Position numbers and translations under genes: made by a program. From [Clostridium] asparagiforme DSM 15981 (GTDB lineage Bacteria; Bacillota; Clostridia; Lachnospirales; Lachnospiraceae): a DNA stretch of 64,000 nucleotides. The notes under the pieces were generated by a model that was not told the origin of the DNA, did not search any database, and saw only the letters and a list, made by a program, of their open reading frames with translations. The stretch lies in the NCBI GenBank assembly GCA_025149125.1, contig CP102272.1, forward strand, positions 1,302,001-1,366,000. Reading direction: 5' to 3'. The stretch's first letter is position 1; each line of letters begins with the position of its first letter. This document shows positions 47,487-55,530 of the stretch, one piece after another.

Positions 47487-48215
47487 TTACTGCTGTCTCA
47501 ACAGGCTGGTATAGCTTAGGAATTCCGGTCTGGTGGTGAGCTTGAAATAGTCGATGGGTTTCCCGCTTGGCTCCGTGCACACGCCGCTGCAATAAAACGC
47601 CGCGGTGTTGGGCGCGACCTGCAAAAGCCGGCTTTCCTCGTCGGTGATATAGGTCAGCCCCACCGTCTCCTCGCCGCGGTCCGGCACGATGCTGTAGCAT
47701 TCCTGGAACACCCGGTACAGGGACTCTCTGCTGTAGTCGTGGGCGTCAAAGCCCTCCAGGTGGGCGGCATTTAAATAGTTTGTCTCTAGGGAGAAGGGCA
47801 CGCCGTCCAGGTAGCGCATGCGCACCAGCTTGTAGATCCGGTGGCCGATGGGGACCTGCAGCCGCATCATGATCTGCTTGTTGCTCTCGATGATGCCCAG
47901 GTAGAGAACGCGGGTTTCCAGGGAGCGGCCGCTTTGCCGGGCGGTGTCCACGATGGACTGCATGTCCTGAAGATTGCGGCACAGCTTTTTTTTCAGAAGA
48001 AAGGTGCCGGAGCCAACTCTCTGCTCCAGAATGCCGTTTGCGATCATCAGCTTGATGACCTGCCGGATGATGGTGCGGCTGATGCCCCAGCGCTCGCTTA
48101 AATCGCGCTCGGAGGGAAGGCGGTCTCCTGCGGTCAGATGATTTTCCAGGATGTAGTTTTCCAGACGCTCCTCCACGGTTTCGCAGAGGTTGAAGTGTGT
48201 GTCCGATTTTGCCAT
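47487..48215 (-). CDS. GntR/UTRA regulator (sugar locus, second)
   Basis: A 242-residue GntR/UTRA protein, only distantly similar to its neighbour. Winged helix: VEERLENYILENHLTAGDRLPSERDLSERWGISRTIIRQVIKLM with wing RVGSGTFLLKK; UTRA domain from about residue 85 to the end (RIYKLVRMRYLDGVPFSLETNYL, IDYFKLTTR). It precedes the first regulator in one transcript. Its own promoter region contains ATTGGTATC (48315-48323) and a related AATGGTAGC, candidate autoregulatory sites. Confidence 0.88.
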   Translation of the reverse strand: MAKSDTHFNLCETVEERLENYILENHLTAGDRLPSERDLSERWGISRTIIRQVIKLMIANGILEQRVGSGTFLLKKKLCRNLQDMQSIVDTARQSGRSLETRVLYLGIIESNKQIMMRLQVPIGHRIYKLVRMRYLDGVPFSLETNYLNAAHLEGFDAHDYSRESLYRVFQECYSIVPDRGEETVGLTYITDEESRLLQVAPNTAAFYCSGVCTEPSGKPIDYFKLTTRPEFLSYTSLLRQQ

Positions 48216-48314
48216 AGCTGCCTCCCATTCGGCGGTTTGTGTGACGGCTGATGCAGACGGCGGTTTTTCCTACGTTTGGTACGCGGTTTCCGGCCGTCTG
48301 AGCGGTTTCAATAA

Positions 48315-48339
48315 ATTGGTATCATTTTGTAATGGTAGC
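48315..48339 (-). promoter_or_regulatory. Candidate operator upstream of the GntR pair
   Basis: ATTGGTATC (48315-48323) differs in one base from the ATTGGTATT sites at 46354 and 52328; AATGGTAGC follows as an imperfect direct repeat. It lies about 100 bp upstream of the second regulator gene. Confidence 0.45.
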
Positions 48340-48407
48340 ATAGGCCGGGGCTTTTTGTCAAGCGGACTTGTCAGCCGCCCGCGGACGGCGCCGGAGTCCC
48401 GTTGCGC

Positions 48408-48443
48408 TAAAATAAGACATAGCCGGGCGGCGGCCCGGCTATG
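48408..48443 (-). terminator. Terminator of the lyxK-rpe-ulaE-aldolase operon
   Basis: A perfect 11-bp stem CATAGCCGGGC (48418-48428) against GCCCGGCTATG (48433-48443), 4-nt loop; on the minus strand it is followed by TCTTATTTT. Confidence 0.82.
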
Positions 48444-48453
48444 TGGAAACATG

Positions 48454-49095
48454 TTATGGCTGGCGGTAATTGTCCCGAGGGGCGCTCTCGGCCTCGATCT
48501 CCTCCGGCGTCAGCAGGTGGATGGGACCTAAGGAGCGGGCGGCCAGGTAGGTTTTCGCGGACTCCTCCAGATAGATGGCGCTGTGAAGGGCTTCGTCCAG
48601 ATCACCGCCGAAGGCGATGACCCCGTGGTTGCGCAGGATGACGGCCAGGGCGTCTTTACAGTATTCCACGGTCAGCTTTCCCATTCCCTCGTCGGAGGAG
48701 ATGGTGAAGGGCGCCACGGGAACCGCGGTGCGGCAGGCGTCCAGAATGGTCACCAGGCAGCCGGGCAGTTCGTCCTCCACCAGGCCCACCGCTGTGGCGT
48801 AGGGCTGATGGGTGTGGATCACGGCGCCCACCTCGGGTTTGTGGTTGAAAATGTACAGCAGCGCCTTCATGTCGGAGGAGGGGCGGCGCGCGCCTTCCAC
48901 GGTGTTTCCGTCCCGGTCCACCAGCACGATGTCCTCGGGCTTCATGGTCTCATAGGCCATGGCGGAGGGGGTGACGAGAAAATTTCCGCAGGGCATCCGC
49001 AGGGCCACGTTTCCGCCCGCCAGCGCGATCAGCCGGTACTGGAGCATGGTCAGGGCGGCCTGGATCATGGAGTTGCGTTCAGCTTCATATTTCAT
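48454..49095 (-). CDS. Class II aldolase / L-ribulose-5-phosphate 4-epimerase family protein
   Basis: A 213-residue AraD/FucA-type protein. Zinc ligands are visible as IHTHQP (H-x-H) and RNHGVIAFG (third His); RPSSDMK carries the substrate-side acidic residue position. The family holds L-ribulose-5-phosphate 4-epimerase (UlaF/AraD) and fuculose- or rhamnulose-phosphate aldolases. Being immediately downstream of ulaE, the 4-epimerase reaction giving D-xylulose-5-phosphate is the simplest reading, though the sequence alone does not exclude aldolase activity. AAAGGAG for its start lies inside the ulaE 3' end. Confidence 0.85.
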   Translation of the reverse strand: MKYEAERNSMIQAALTMLQYRLIALAGGNVALRMPCGNFLVTPSAMAYETMKPEDIVLVDRDGNTVEGARRPSSDMKALLYIFNHKPEVGAVIHTHQPYATAVGLVEDELPGCLVTILDACRTAVPVAPFTISSDEGMGKLTVEYCKDALAVILRNHGVIAFGGDLDEALHSAIYLEESAKTYLAARSLGPIHLLTPEEIEAESAPRDNYRQP

Positions 49096-49096
49096 G

Positions 49097-49951
49097 TTAA
49101 AAATCTCCTTTCACGGGAAATGCCTTAGCCGACATTTCCTTCTCTTTCAAAAAACGCAGGTGGTCCCGGACAGCCGCCGCGCCCGCGGGATCGTCCTGAT
49201 ACCACAGCTCGACCAGTATGGGGTGCTGGAATTTTAGCTCCCGCAGCGCCGCAAACAGCCCGTCGAAATCCAGGGTTCCCGTTCCGATGGGCAGGTTGTA
49301 GCAGGTGGAGGGCGTGGCGTCCCGGATGTGAAGGCCCACCATGTGTCCGGCTCCCAGACGAATCTCCTGAATGGGGTCCAGCCCCGCGGTGACCAGGTTG
49401 GCCGCGTCGGGGTAAACGTGCAGGTTGGGGGAGCCGATGGCCCGCACCAGCTCCATGGCTTTGTGTACGCTTGTCACGTACAGTTCCACCGGCTCCACGC
49501 CCAGCAGGACCCCGTAACGCTCTGCCATCCGTGCGCTGAGGGCCAGGCCCTCGTCGTAGCGTTTCGCGGTCTCCGCGCTGCTTTCCTCATAATAGACGTC
49601 GTAGCCGGCCACCTGGAGCACCCGGATTCCGGTGTCCACGCAGAACTGAATGGCCCGTTCCATGAGCTTCAGGGAATAGACCCGCTTTTCGTCGTCCATG
49701 GTTCCCATGGGGAAGCGGCGCTGGCCGCTGAAACAGGTGCTGTAGACCTGTACGCCGCAGTCCCGGGCGGTTTGACGGAAGCTGCTTCTCTCAGCCCAGT
49801 CCCAGTCCAGGCGGCCCAGACGCTCGTCGGTTTCGTCCAGGCTCAGTTCAAAGTTGTCAAAGCCCGCCCTGGCCGCGTCCTCCAGAAGCTGAGGGAGCGG
49901 CTTTTTGAACAGGGCTTTCTCGTAAATGCCGTAGCGGTATGGTTCAGACAT
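49097..49951 (-). CDS. ulaE: L-ribulose-5-phosphate 3-epimerase (UlaE type)
   Basis: A 284-residue TIM-barrel protein that matches the E. coli UlaE/SgbU pattern strongly: GIYEKAL near the start, LSLDETDERLGRLDW, RRFPMGTMDDEKR, AIQFCVDTGIRVLQVAGYDVYYEES and VYPDAANL. It converts L-xylulose-5-phosphate to L-ribulose-5-phosphate. The ATG at 49951 overlaps the Rpe-like gene by 8 bp; the longer ORF to 50116 is a shadow of that gene. It is part of lyxK-rpe-ulaE-aldolase. Confidence 0.9.
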   Translation of the reverse strand: MSEPYRYGIYEKALFKKPLPQLLEDAARAGFDNFELSLDETDERLGRLDWDWAERSSFRQTARDCGVQVYSTCFSGQRRFPMGTMDDEKRVYSLKLMERAIQFCVDTGIRVLQVAGYDVYYEESSAETAKRYDEGLALSARMAERYGVLLGVEPVELYVTSVHKAMELVRAIGSPNLHVYPDAANLVTAGLDPIQEIRLGAGHMVGLHIRDATPSTCYNLPIGTGTLDFDGLFAALRELKFQHPILVELWYQDDPAGAAAVRDHLRFLKEKEMSAKAFPVKGDF

Positions 49952-50606
49952 GGGATTCCTCCTTTGCGGCCGCCGCCAGGGCGGCCAGCTCCCGGATTCT
50001 GGCAGCAGGGTCGGCGGCGCTGAACACGGCGCGCCCCATGACGGCCCGGTCCGCTCCCGCCGCGGCGAGAAGGGGAAGGTTCTCGGGGGTGACGCCTCCG
50101 TCCACCCAGATTTCACATCCGGCGGGAGCCAGACGGCGAAGCTCCATCACCCGGTCCAGGCTGTAAGGCTTGAATTTAATGCCCGCACAGTCGGATTCGT
50201 TGGTCAGAAGCAGCACGTATTCCGCCAGGTCCGCGTAGGGGACGGCTTCCGCCACCGGCGTCTTGTAGTTTAGGGCCAGGCCGGGCCGCATGCCGGCCTG
50301 GCAGATCTTGTTTAATGCTCTGGAGGGGTAACGGGAGGACTCCAGGTGCACGGCGATGGAGCGCACGCCGTAATCGCGCAGTTCTTCTATGTAGGATTCC
50401 GGGTCGGTCACCATCAGATGGGCGTCCAGCTCCGCGTCGGTGTAGTCCCGCAGCAGCTTTACCGTGTCGGGGCCGAAGGTGATGCCGGGGCTGAAATTGC
50501 CGTCCTCGATGTCCAGATGCAGGTAACCCGCGGAACGGACCCTGGCGGCCTGTTCACCCAGCGCGGCCAGATTGCTGCTGGCCAGAGAGGGCAGGATCAA
50601 AAACAT
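49944..50606 (-). CDS. Ribulose-phosphate 3-epimerase-like protein
   Basis: A 220-residue Rpe-fold protein. Most catalytic positions are present: PSLASSNL, LHLDIEDGNFSPGITFGP (metal His and Asp), DAHLMV and WVDGGV. The usual N-P-G-F-G-G-Q phosphate loop is replaced by NESDCAGIKFKP, so it is a divergent member. It may act on a different phosphate ester, such as allulose-6-phosphate or hexulose-6-phosphate, rather than ribulose-5-phosphate. The HxlB-like gene 2.6 kb away uses hexulose-6-phosphate in characterised pathways, which makes this possibility relevant. Confidence 0.78.
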   Translation of the reverse strand: MFLILPSLASSNLAALGEQAARVRSAGYLHLDIEDGNFSPGITFGPDTVKLLRDYTDAELDAHLMVTDPESYIEELRDYGVRSIAVHLESSRYPSRALNKICQAGMRPGLALNYKTPVAEAVPYADLAEYVLLLTNESDCAGIKFKPYSLDRVMELRRLAPAGCEIWVDGGVTPENLPLLAAAGADRAVMGRAVFSAADPAARIRELAALAAAAKEESHV

Positions 50607-50617
50607 GGCGAACCTCC

Positions 50618-52123
50618 TTAGCTGTGGAAGAAATCCAGAGCGGCCTGCGCCTTCTCATAGGCGGCGAACTTTTTCCGGTAGATTTCACGGCGCTCGGGAT
50701 TGGGATAGTAGGTCTTTTTCACCTTTACCATACCTTCGGTGGCGGAAGCGTAGTCCGTGAACAAACCGCAGCCGATTCCGGCGGCGATGCACACGCCCTG
50801 GGCGCTTAGCTCGGAGGCCTGGAGTACGTCGATGGGCATTTGGAGCACGTCGGCCATCATCTGGGTCCAGACGGGCGAGTTGGTCAGGCCGCCGGACAGG
50901 CGGGCGCGCTCAAAGGTCCTGCCATCCGTCATCAGACGTTTGACATGGAACATGGAGGAGAATACCACGCCCTCGTAGATGGCGCGGATCACATGGGCCC
51001 TGGTAGAGTAGCTGGTCAGGTTGAAGAAACAGGCCTTGGCGTCCGGATGGGTGGCGGAGGAGAACAGGTAGGGTACGAACACGATATCGCTCTCCTCGGG
51101 ACTGATGGAGTCCACCAGGCGGTTGCACTCGTCGTAGAGCGGACCTTTCCCAAGCTCCGGGCGGTCCGGCTCTAAAAACTGCTCAAGGAACCACTCGAAA
51201 TTGCTGGCCGAAGTGGGCGTGGATTCCTCGACCAGATAGTATCCGGGGAGAAACGCCTTGGAGACGGCGTTGGTGCTTTCATTGTAACCATAGTACAGTC
51301 CGTCTACCAGGTACTCGTTGATGGACCAGGTTCCGGCGATCAGGCAAAGGGTGCTGGAATCCAGAATTCCGCTGGCCAGCATTCCGGCATTCACGTCGAA
51401 CATGGAGCCGGTGACCGGGGTGCCCTGGGCCAGACCGGTGAGGGCCGCGGCCACGGCGGTCACCTCGCCGCCCTTGTCGCAACAGCCCAGACAAGGAGGC
51501 GCCAGGTGGAAATAATTCTCCAGGCCCAGGAGGGCGAACAGTTCCCGGTCGTACTCCAGAGTGTGGATATTCAGCAGCCCTGCGGAGGAGGCCTCGGTGA
51601 TATCGCTGTAAGCCTCGCCGGTGAGCTTCATGCGGATGAAATCCTTGATGCTTAAGAACCAGCGCGCCTTGTCCAGGGTTTCCTTGTCGTTGCGGTGAAC
51701 CCATGCCAGCAGGGTGGAGGTCTGGGCGGACCAGAGTCCCTGGTGGTTCAGAGAAAAGATCTTTTCCTCCAGATTGGTCCTCCGGGCTTCGTTTACAAGC
51801 TCCTGGCCGCGGTTGTCTGAGGAGACGATGCCGTTGCACACCGGATTGCCCGCCTCATCCACCAGGCAGAGACCATTGCCGTATCCGGTGAGACCGATGC
51901 CGCGGATGTCCCTGGGGTCGATGCCGCTCTTCTCAATGACCTCCCGGATCACCTGGCAGTTGGCCTCCCAGACTTCGTCCAGATTCCGCTCCGTGTAGCC
52001 GGGGGCGGGAGCCAGGGTAACCAGGCGTTTCCCGACGGTGGCTATCTCCGCGCCCTGACTGTCGAAGATACTGGCCTTTGTCATGGTTCCTCCGTTGTCG
52101 ACTCCCAATAAATATTGACTCAT
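50618..52123 (-). CDS. FGGY-family kinase, LyxK (L-xylulose kinase)-like
   Basis: A 501-residue sugar kinase. LLGVDNGGTMTKASIFDSQG, the PAPGYTERNLDEVW stretch, GIGLTGYGNGLCLVDEAGNP with SSDNRG and FDVNAGMLASG parallel E. coli LyxK rather than XylB. It would form L-xylulose-5-phosphate, the substrate of UlaE encoded in the same operon. The start at 52123 is preceded by TTGGAGGAAACGCA; a much longer ORF to 53053 runs antisense through the TIM-barrel gene and is rejected. It is the first gene of the leftward operon. Confidence 0.85.
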   Translation of the reverse strand: MSQYLLGVDNGGTMTKASIFDSQGAEIATVGKRLVTLAPAPGYTERNLDEVWEANCQVIREVIEKSGIDPRDIRGIGLTGYGNGLCLVDEAGNPVCNGIVSSDNRGQELVNEARRTNLEEKIFSLNHQGLWSAQTSTLLAWVHRNDKETLDKARWFLSIKDFIRMKLTGEAYSDITEASSAGLLNIHTLEYDRELFALLGLENYFHLAPPCLGCCDKGGEVTAVAAALTGLAQGTPVTGSMFDVNAGMLASGILDSSTLCLIAGTWSINEYLVDGLYYGYNESTNAVSKAFLPGYYLVEESTPTSASNFEWFLEQFLEPDRPELGKGPLYDECNRLVDSISPEESDIVFVPYLFSSATHPDAKACFFNLTSYSTRAHVIRAIYEGVVFSSMFHVKRLMTDGRTFERARLSGGLTNSPVWTQMMADVLQMPIDVLQASELSAQGVCIAAGIGCGLFTDYASATEGMVKVKKTYYPNPERREIYRKKFAAYEKAQAALDFFHS

Positions 52124-52183
52124 TGCGTTTCCTCCAATCATTAGAATTGATGTGAAAATAAAAGTACAACTAATATAATTTAA

Positions 52184-52230
52184 AATACCAATTATAAAAC
52201 TGGTATAGCATAGAGAGACATAAATGTCAA
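52184..52230 (-). promoter_or_regulatory. Promoter of the lyxK operon overlapping ATACCA/TGGTAT inverted repeat
   Basis: AATACCAAT (52184-52192, the complement of ATTGGTATT) and TGGTAT (52201-52206) form an inverted repeat with a 10-bp spacer. On the minus strand TTGACA (52225-52230), 17 bp and TATACC (52202-52207) would be the promoter, with the repeat overlapping the -10 box. Confidence 0.6.
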
Positions 52231-52263
52231 ATAAAAATGCGAAAAATAATAAAATAAATGATA

Positions 52264-52336
52264 TTGACAAGGTTAAAACTTTGGTTATATAATCATTTTC
52301 AAGGGGAACCTGAAAAAGCAACTTAAAATTGGTATT
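52264..52336 (+). promoter_or_regulatory. Promoter of the TIM-barrel/hxlB unit with ATTGGTATT site
   Basis: TTGACA (52264-52269), an 18-bp spacer and TATAAT (52288-52293) are consensus. ATTGGTATT (52328-52336) follows about 35 bp downstream of the -10 box, a roadblock-type position, 43 bp before the ATG. Confidence 0.7.
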
Positions 52337-52378
52337 ATTTTTAAAAACAAATGTAATATGACAAAAGGAGAGAAGCTT

Positions 52379-53227
52379 ATGAAGAAGATGACGATGGAGC
52401 GGGTATCCGTGCTCACAGTACAGTATCAGCAGTATTCCTGGGAGTATATGCTGGATTCCTTTGAGAAGATCGGGGTGAAGAATATCGAGATGTGGCCCGG
52501 CGAACCCCATTACTGCCGCCTGGATTATACCTCCTCCGGCGAGGCTGCCCGGCGTATCCGTGAGATGAAGAAGCAGCTGGACGACAGAGGAATCAAGGTG
52601 ATTATGTACACGCCCGAGACCCTGGCGTACCCCTTCAACCCCGCGGGCAAGGGCGACGCCTACCGCAACCGCACCATCGACTGGTTCAAGTGGGCCATGG
52701 AGGACGCCCAGGAGTTCGGCTGCCATAACCTGTTCTGCAACTCCGGCTGGGGACTTCACGACGAGCCAAGGGAGGAAGCCTGGAAGCGCGCGGTGGACAG
52801 CTTCCAGAAGATCGCAGCCCACGCCAAGACCCAGGGAATCACCATGAGCCTGGAGCAGCTTCAGCCCTACGAGTCCAATCTGGTGCAGAGCGCCAGGGAT
52901 ATGCAGAAGATGATCGCGGACGTTGGAATGGATAATTTCGGCTGCTGCGTGGATATGGGCGCGATGGCGGTAGCCGGAGACACCCTGGAGGATTTCTACA
53001 ACGTGTTGGCGGACGATGTGGTGAACCACGTCCATTTCTGCGACGCCAACCATGAGATTTTAGGGGCAAGAGGGCTTCCGCTGGAATCCTACATCCATAC
53101 TCTGGAGGAGCACAACTACAACGGTTACCTCTGCCTGGAGATTTACGACAGCATGTACTTAGACTGCGCGCACCGGGCCTTTGAGGAGTCCTACGACTGG
53201 CTGAGAAAACGTCTGCCGGAGGCTTAA
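52379..53227 (+). CDS. Sugar phosphate isomerase/epimerase-like TIM-barrel protein
   Basis: A 282-residue xylose-isomerase-like (AP endonuclease 2 fold) protein. Putative metal ligands are a Glu in MSLEQLQPYESN, an Asp/His region in CCVDMGAM and NHVHFCDAN, and a Glu in CLEIYDSMY. It is divergent from the LyxK operon across a shared control region and coupled to hxlB (3-bp gap). It might interconvert a keto-sugar or its phosphate. The start at 52379 follows AAAGGAGAGAAGCTT; the earlier in-frame ATG at 52358 precedes that site. Confidence 0.8.
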   Translation: MKKMTMERVSVLTVQYQQYSWEYMLDSFEKIGVKNIEMWPGEPHYCRLDYTSSGEAARRIREMKKQLDDRGIKVIMYTPETLAYPFNPAGKGDAYRNRTIDWFKWAMEDAQEFGCHNLFCNSGWGLHDEPREEAWKRAVDSFQKIAAHAKTQGITMSLEQLQPYESNLVQSARDMQKMIADVGMDNFGCCVDMGAMAVAGDTLEDFYNVLADDVVNHVHFCDANHEILGARGLPLESYIHTLEEHNYNGYLCLEIYDSMYLDCAHRAFEESYDWLRKRLPEA

Positions 53228-53230
53228 GCC

Positions 53231-53779
53231 ATGTACCGGGAACTGATAAAAGGGATGTGCGCGGAGCTGGAGGAAGCCCTGCTGGGGATCGACGAGGCCC
53301 GGCTGAGCCAGCTGGTGGACGCGCTGCTGGGAGCCAAACGCATCTTTGTGGCCGGAGCGGGGCGCACGGGCCTTCTGATGAAGTCCATGGCCATGACCCT
53401 GGCCCAGTGCGGCCTTCCGGTGGAGGCGGTGGGGGAGGTCACCACCCATGCCATCGGAGAGGGGGATTTGCTGGTGATCGGAAGCGCCTCGGGGAGCACC
53501 AAGACCATGCGTCTGTTCGCTGAGACCGCCCGGTCCTGCGGGGCTGCTCTGGCGCTGATCACCACCCATGAGCGCTCGGCGGTGGCGGATATCAGCGGCT
53601 GCGTGCTGGTTATGCACTCCCGCTCCGACACGGACAGCACCCGTCCGTCGGTGAATCTGATGGGGAACGGCTATCTGCACCAGCTGAACCTGTTGGTGGA
53701 CCTCGTGATCGCTGGGATTATGGAGAAGACGGGAATCACGGAGGAGCAGATGTTGGATCTGCATGCGAATCTGGAGTGA
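53231..53779 (+). CDS. hxlB: SIS-domain 6-phospho-3-hexuloisomerase-like protein (HxlB)
   Basis: A 182-residue SIS protein of HxlB length. GAKRIFVAGAGRTGLLMKSMAMTLAQCGLPVEAVGE is the first phosphosugar-binding segment and VIGSASGSTKTMRLFAETA the second; the C-terminal GNGYLHQLNLLVDLVIAGIM is typical of HxlB. It isomerises D-arabino-3-hexulose-6-phosphate to fructose-6-phosphate. A dedicated HxlA synthase is not seen; the Rpe-like or TIM-barrel protein may take the place of the partner (speculation). Confidence 0.85.
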   Translation: MYRELIKGMCAELEEALLGIDEARLSQLVDALLGAKRIFVAGAGRTGLLMKSMAMTLAQCGLPVEAVGEVTTHAIGEGDLLVIGSASGSTKTMRLFAETARSCGAALALITTHERSAVADISGCVLVMHSRSDTDSTRPSVNLMGNGYLHQLNLLVDLVIAGIMEKTGITEEQMLDLHANLE

Positions 53780-53811
53780 GGATACATAGTATAAGGATAG
53801 AAATGGATTGG

Positions 53812-53855
53812 AACGGCGGAAGGCCTCTTGGAAGGGGGACTTCCGCCGTTTTTTG
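53812..53855 (+). terminator. Rho-independent terminator after hxlB
   Basis: An 11-bp stem AACGGCGGAAG (53812-53822) against CTTCCGCCGTT (53840-53850), ending in TTTTTT. Confidence 0.88.
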
Positions 53856-53939
53856 CTGTCATTTATGGGCATTCTTTATCCTACCTGGCACATTTTCACG
53901 TAAAAGCGCCAACGCTTTAAAGAAATAAAGTAAAAATGG

Positions 53940-54129
53940 TTGACATCCCCATAAAACTGCCGTAGAATGATTTTTAATTGAATAAACACATCATTTGTCA
54001 TCAGCCCTGGGCTGGTGACAACGTATAATTGCACAAAAACAGCAGACAAACCCACGAAAGAATGCTATACTTTTAATGTCTTGCTAAGAGGGACGCCGGA
54101 TGGGCGTTTCGGAATTTAGGAGGTCAGTC
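53940..54129 (+). promoter_or_regulatory. Promoter and long structured leader of the paaK-ior operon
   Basis: TTGACA (53940-53945), 17 bp and TAGAAT (53963-53968) give a strong promoter. The leader would be about 155 nt and contains an imperfect inverted repeat (GTCATCAGCC against GGCTGGTGAC, one wobble pair) near 53997-54019. A second possible -10 TATACT occurs near 54063. The rest of the gap 53780-54129 has no visible gene beyond the hxlB terminator. Confidence 0.6.
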
Positions 54130-55446
54130 ATGATTTGGGCGAAAGAAGAGACAATGTCCCGGAACGAAATTGAGGCGGTTCAGCTGGAACGCCTGAAGGA
54201 TACGGTGAAACGGGTTTACGAGCACGTGCCCGCGTACCGCGCCAAGATGGACGCGGCGGGGGTGAAGCCGGAGGACGTGAAGAGCCTTGGGGACGTGAAG
54301 AACCTGCCCTTTACCACCAAGCAGGATATGCGGGACAATTATCCCTACGGCCTGTTTGCGGTGCCGAGAAAAGAGCTGCGGCGGATTCACGCCTCCAGCG
54401 GAACCACGGGCAAGCCCACGGTGGTGGGCTACACCAACGCGGACCTGGAGGTCTGGAAGGAGTGCGTAGCCCGGCTGGCGGTGGCCGGAGGGGCCACGGA
54501 GGACGACGTGGCGCAGATCTGCTTCGGCTACGGCATGTTTACCGGCGCCCTGGGCCTGCACAACGGCCTGGAGAAGGTGGGAGCGGCCATCGTGCCCTCG
54601 TCCACGGGCAATACCCAGAAACAGCTGATGTATATGAAGGATTTCGAGTCCACCCTGCTGGTGGCCACGCCCTCCTACGCCATGCGCATCGCGGAGGTGG
54701 CGAAGGAGATCGGCCTGGACCCCAAAAAGGATCTGAAGATACATACCCTGCTGCTTGGCAGCGAGCTGATGACCGAGGCCATGCGGACCGAGCTTTACAA
54801 GGTCTGGGGTTACGACGTGAACCTAACCCAGAACTACGGCATGAGCGAGCTCATGGGCCCCGGCGTTTCCGGGGAATGTCTGGAGCTTAACGGCATGCAT
54901 ATCAACGAGGATCATTTCCTGGCGGAGGTCATCGACCCCAAGACCGGGCAGGTCCTTGCGCCCGGGGAGAAGGGCGAGCTGGTGATCACCTGCCTGACCA
55001 AGGAGGCGCTGCCCCTGATCCGCTACCGGACCCGGGACATCACCCGGCTGATGTACGAACCCTGCCCCTGCGGCCGCACCACGGCGCGTATGGAGAATCT
55101 GTCCGGCCGCACCGACGACATGCTGAAGATCCGCGGCGTCAACGTGTTCCCCAGCCAGATCGAGGAGGTGCTGATCAACACCGAGGGCATTGGGCCCAAC
55201 TACGAGATCGTGCTGGACCGCCGGAACCACAGCGACATTCTCACCATCAAGGTGGAGGTGGAGGCGGAGGCCATGATGGACTCCTATGCGGCTCTGGAAC
55301 GCCTGGACGACAGCCTGCGGGAGAAGATGCGCATGATGCTGGGCCTGGACGCCAAGATCCAGCTGGTATCCCCCAACACGCTGCAGCGCTTCGAGGGCAA
55401 GGCCAAGCGCGTCACCGATCTGAGAAACGATCCGGAAAAACTGTGA
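54130..55446 (+). CDS. paaK: Phenylacetate-CoA ligase family protein (first copy)
   Basis: A 438-residue adenylate-forming ligase of PaaK length. [17 protein letters not shown] is the ATP-binding P-loop motif, YGMSELMGPGVS and LIRYRTRDIT are further adenylation signatures, and the C-terminal domain includes [20 protein letters not shown]. PaaK converts arylacetates and ATP to arylacetyl-CoA, or works in reverse to make ATP from arylacetyl-CoA produced by Ior. The start at 54130 follows AGGAGG at 6 nt. It is the first gene of paaK-iorA-iorB-paaK-ACT. Confidence 0.92.
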   Translation: MIWAKEETMSRNEIEAVQLERLKDTVKRVYEHVPAYRAKMDAAGVKPEDVKSLGDVKNLPFTTKQDMRDNYPYGLFAVPRKELRRIHASSGTTGKPTVVGYTNADLEVWKECVARLAVAGGATEDDVAQICFGYGMFTGALGLHNGLEKVGAAIVPSSTGNTQKQLMYMKDFESTLLVATPSYAMRIAEVAKEIGLDPKKDLKIHTLLLGSELMTEAMRTELYKVWGYDVNLTQNYGMSELMGPGVSGECLELNGMHINEDHFLAEVIDPKTGQVLAPGEKGELVITCLTKEALPLIRYRTRDITRLMYEPCPCGRTTARMENLSGRTDDMLKIRGVNVFPSQIEEVLINTEGIGPNYEIVLDRRNHSDILTIKVEVEAEAMMDSYAALERLDDSLREKMRMMLGLDAKIQLVSPNTLQRFEGKAKRVTDLRNDPEKL

Positions 55447-55530
55447 TAAGAACGCTGCGGGATAAAACCGTCGTGCGGCGGTTGCGGCTGCCGGACGCTG
55501 TGCGTTATATAAGGAAAGGAAGGTATTAAC

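Noticed and set aside
50618..53053. An 811-residue version of the LyxK-like kinase
   Set aside because: The additional 310 N-terminal residues run antisense through the TIM-barrel gene and through the promoter; the kinase N-terminal motif begins exactly at the ATG at 52123, which has a ribosome binding site.
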